Origin: Microthrixaceae bacterium
GTDB taxonomy: Bacteria > Actinomycetota > Acidimicrobiia > Acidimicrobiales > Acidimicrobilacustridaceae
Assembly: GCA_023264915.1 (NCBI GenBank)
Contig: JAHFUU010000210.1
Coordinates: 1-5,503, forward strand
Direction: 5' to 3'
Length of the DNA: 5,503 nucleotides
The translations under genes and the position numbers were made by a program. Shown here in pieces: positions 4,500 to 5,503 of this stretch. The number at the start of each line of letters is the position of its first letter. The stretch's first letter is position 1. A model generated the notes under the pieces. That model saw only the letters and a program-made list of their open reading frames with translations, was not told the DNA's origin and did not search any database.

Positions 4500-5503
4500 T
4501 CAGAGGTAGTAGCCGATGACGTCCACGATGAAGTCGCAGCTGCCGGCGGCGCGGACCTTCATCTGGCCGCCGGCATCCAGCGCGACCGTGGCGCCGTTGG
4601 CGATGCTCGTGTCGGGTGAGGACCAGTTGAGCGACGATGTGCCCGGAAAGGTGATGCCGTTCTTGAACACGGCGAGCCATCCCGCAGCGCTGGTGTTGGT
4701 TGCTGTGAGGTTGATGAGCGCGCCGGCGGAGCCTGCGGGCACGCCGCCGTTGTTCTTCGCGTCTACTGTCCGCTCCTGACCCTCGCCGAGCTGGCCCTTC
4801 TGGACGTTGAGGGGGCTCCAACCGGCGCGGGAGTCATAGACGCGACTCGGCGCGGGGAGCAGGTTCAGCGAGCCGGCGGTCGTGGGGCCTGCCACCCGGC
4901 GCCATGTGCCGGGGTTTCCCGCCACGACGCATATCCAGGTGTTGGACTGAAGGTCCTGGTAGACCTCGCCGGGGTTGTGGGTGTCGATGCTAGCCCGGGG
5001 GTCGCCGTAGGTGGGCACGAGGCGCAACGCCGCCCGGTCGCCCTCGGCCTTGAGGCCGATGCTCCCCGGTCCGCGGCCGCGCCCGATGACGCCGTAGCTC
5101 TGCTCGGAATCGGTGAGGCCGATCACTCCGTGAGATGCGGGTGACTCCGAGGCTGCCACGCCCGCGATCGCCGCACCGGTGACACCTGCCAGCCCGTTTC
5201 CAGATGTCGCGTTGACGTTGTAGACGGTGAAGATGTTGTTGGGAAGCAGGCCACCGGAGTATTCGATCGCGGTCTCCGCGGTGGATGTGTTGGTCTGGCC
5301 CGCCACGACGGCACTCCCGTTGGTGGCAGCTGCCGGTGACGCACAGGCGAGGTCGACCGCGGCAGCCGCTCCGGCTGCGCCGACGAGTGCAACCCCGGCG
5401 TTGCGCAGCACCCTGCGCCGGTCGGGACGCTCGGCTGCGGGCGGTTCGCCGGGTGTGCAGCCCGAGGGACCTGACGGGCCAGCACGCCCGGCACGGAGGC
5501 CCC
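4500..5503 (-). CDS. Tat-exported repeat-containing surface protein, N-terminus cut off by the window edge
   Basis: The frame is open to the right edge with no ATG, GTG or TTG start beyond 5411, so the true start is outside the window. The GTG at 5411 lies inside a twin-arginine motif: DRRRVLRN is encoded at 5423-5400, followed by an Ala/Val/Gly hydrophobic core and an AxA site (AAA before TNG), so folded export by Tat is expected. Counting that GTG as residue 1, residues 30-75 are Ser/Thr/Asn-rich. Residues 76-120 carry GVTG/GVIG/GVIG/SIGL repeats, as in beta-helical or fibre-like surface proteins. Residues 121-173 run from ALRL through GEVYQD and W159-C161 to PGTWRRV. Residues 183-303 form a module with LLPAPSRVYDSR, VPAGSAGALINLTATNT, FPGTSSLNWSS and DFIVDVIGYYL, a pattern I recall from extracellular actinobacterial proteins of unknown function. 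C161 and C292 could form a disulfide. There is no transmembrane anchor at the C-terminus and no lipobox. The biochemical role is unknown. Confidence 0.75.
   Translation of the reverse strand, partial: GLRAGRAGPSGPSGCTPGEPPAAERPDRRRVLRNAGVALVGAAGAAAAVDLACASPAAATNGSAVVAGQTNTSTAETAIEYSGGLLPNNIFTVYNVNATSGNGLAGVTGAAIAGVAASESPASHGVIGLTDSEQSYGVIGRGRGPGSIGLKAEGDRAALRLVPTYGDPRASIDTHNPGEVYQDLQSNTWICVVAGNPGTWRRVAGPTTAGSLNLLPAPSRVYDSRAGWSPLNVQKGQLGEGQERTVDAKNNGGVPAGSAGALINLTATNTSAAGWLAVFKNGITFPGTSSLNWSSPDTSIANGATVALDAGGQMKVRAAGSCDFIVDVIGYYL

Noticed and set aside
4336..4821. Minus-strand frame of 161 codons overlapping two gene ends
   Set aside because: It overlaps the membrane-protein 3' end and the surface-protein C-terminal module in another frame, and the product is Arg/Gln/Gly-rich with no motif.
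5330..5350. Possible lipoprotein cysteine in the surface-protein signal peptide (DLAC)
   Set aside because: The -3 residue is Asp, which does not fit a lipobox; an Ala-x-Ala signal peptidase I site follows a few residues later.
1..5503. CRISPR array, insertion sequence or phage signature
   Set aside because: No spaced direct repeats, no transposase or integrase motifs, and no terminal inverted repeats flanking a gene were seen on either strand.

Overview
The window is GC-rich, densely coding DNA. It looks like an Actinomycetota chromosome. The third-position bias, the GTG start, the short gene gaps, a dehalogenase close to the mycobacterial DhmA type and a Tat-exported Gly/Ala-rich surface protein all fit that. 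The surface protein's C-terminal module is one I associate with Acidimicrobiia and related lineages, but this placement is inference and no ribosomal or other marker gene is present. I see no mobile elements, tRNA or rRNA genes, or CRISPR arrays.

Layout, left to right. (1) 1-280 is non-coding: a small hairpin at the left edge, a plausible sigma70-type promoter (76-104) and a leader of about 170 nt. (2) 281-1198 (+) is a subfamily-I haloalkane dehalogenase with all five key catalytic and halide-binding residues. (3) 1199-1413 is a convergent gap with two good hairpins and no credible gene. (4) 1414-3656 (-) is a two-gene operon: an FGGY carbohydrate kinase followed by a GNAT acetyltransferase, joined by a TGATG stop/start overlap. 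(5) 3657-3758 is a divergent promoter region with a 12-bp perfect palindrome. (6) 3759-4385 (+) is a seven-helix PQ-loop/SWEET-like membrane protein with two in-register repeats. (7) 4386-4499 is a convergent gap with a long bipartite hairpin. (8) 4500-5503 (-) is a Tat-exported, repeat-containing cell-surface protein whose start lies beyond the right edge.

How the parts may fit together: the SWEET-like protein and the FGGY kinase diverge from one 102-bp control region. This suggests a simple uptake-and-trap pair, in which a facilitator admits a polyol or sugar and the kinase phosphorylates it. Two details argue against plain xylulose metabolism. The kinase has QWMG where xylulokinases have QMHG, and the SWEET-like protein lacks a visible sugar-pocket asparagine in helices 3 and 7. 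The substrate is therefore open, and this kinase/transporter/acetyltransferase cluster is the most interesting part of the window. The dehalogenase and the surface protein look like independent transcription units.
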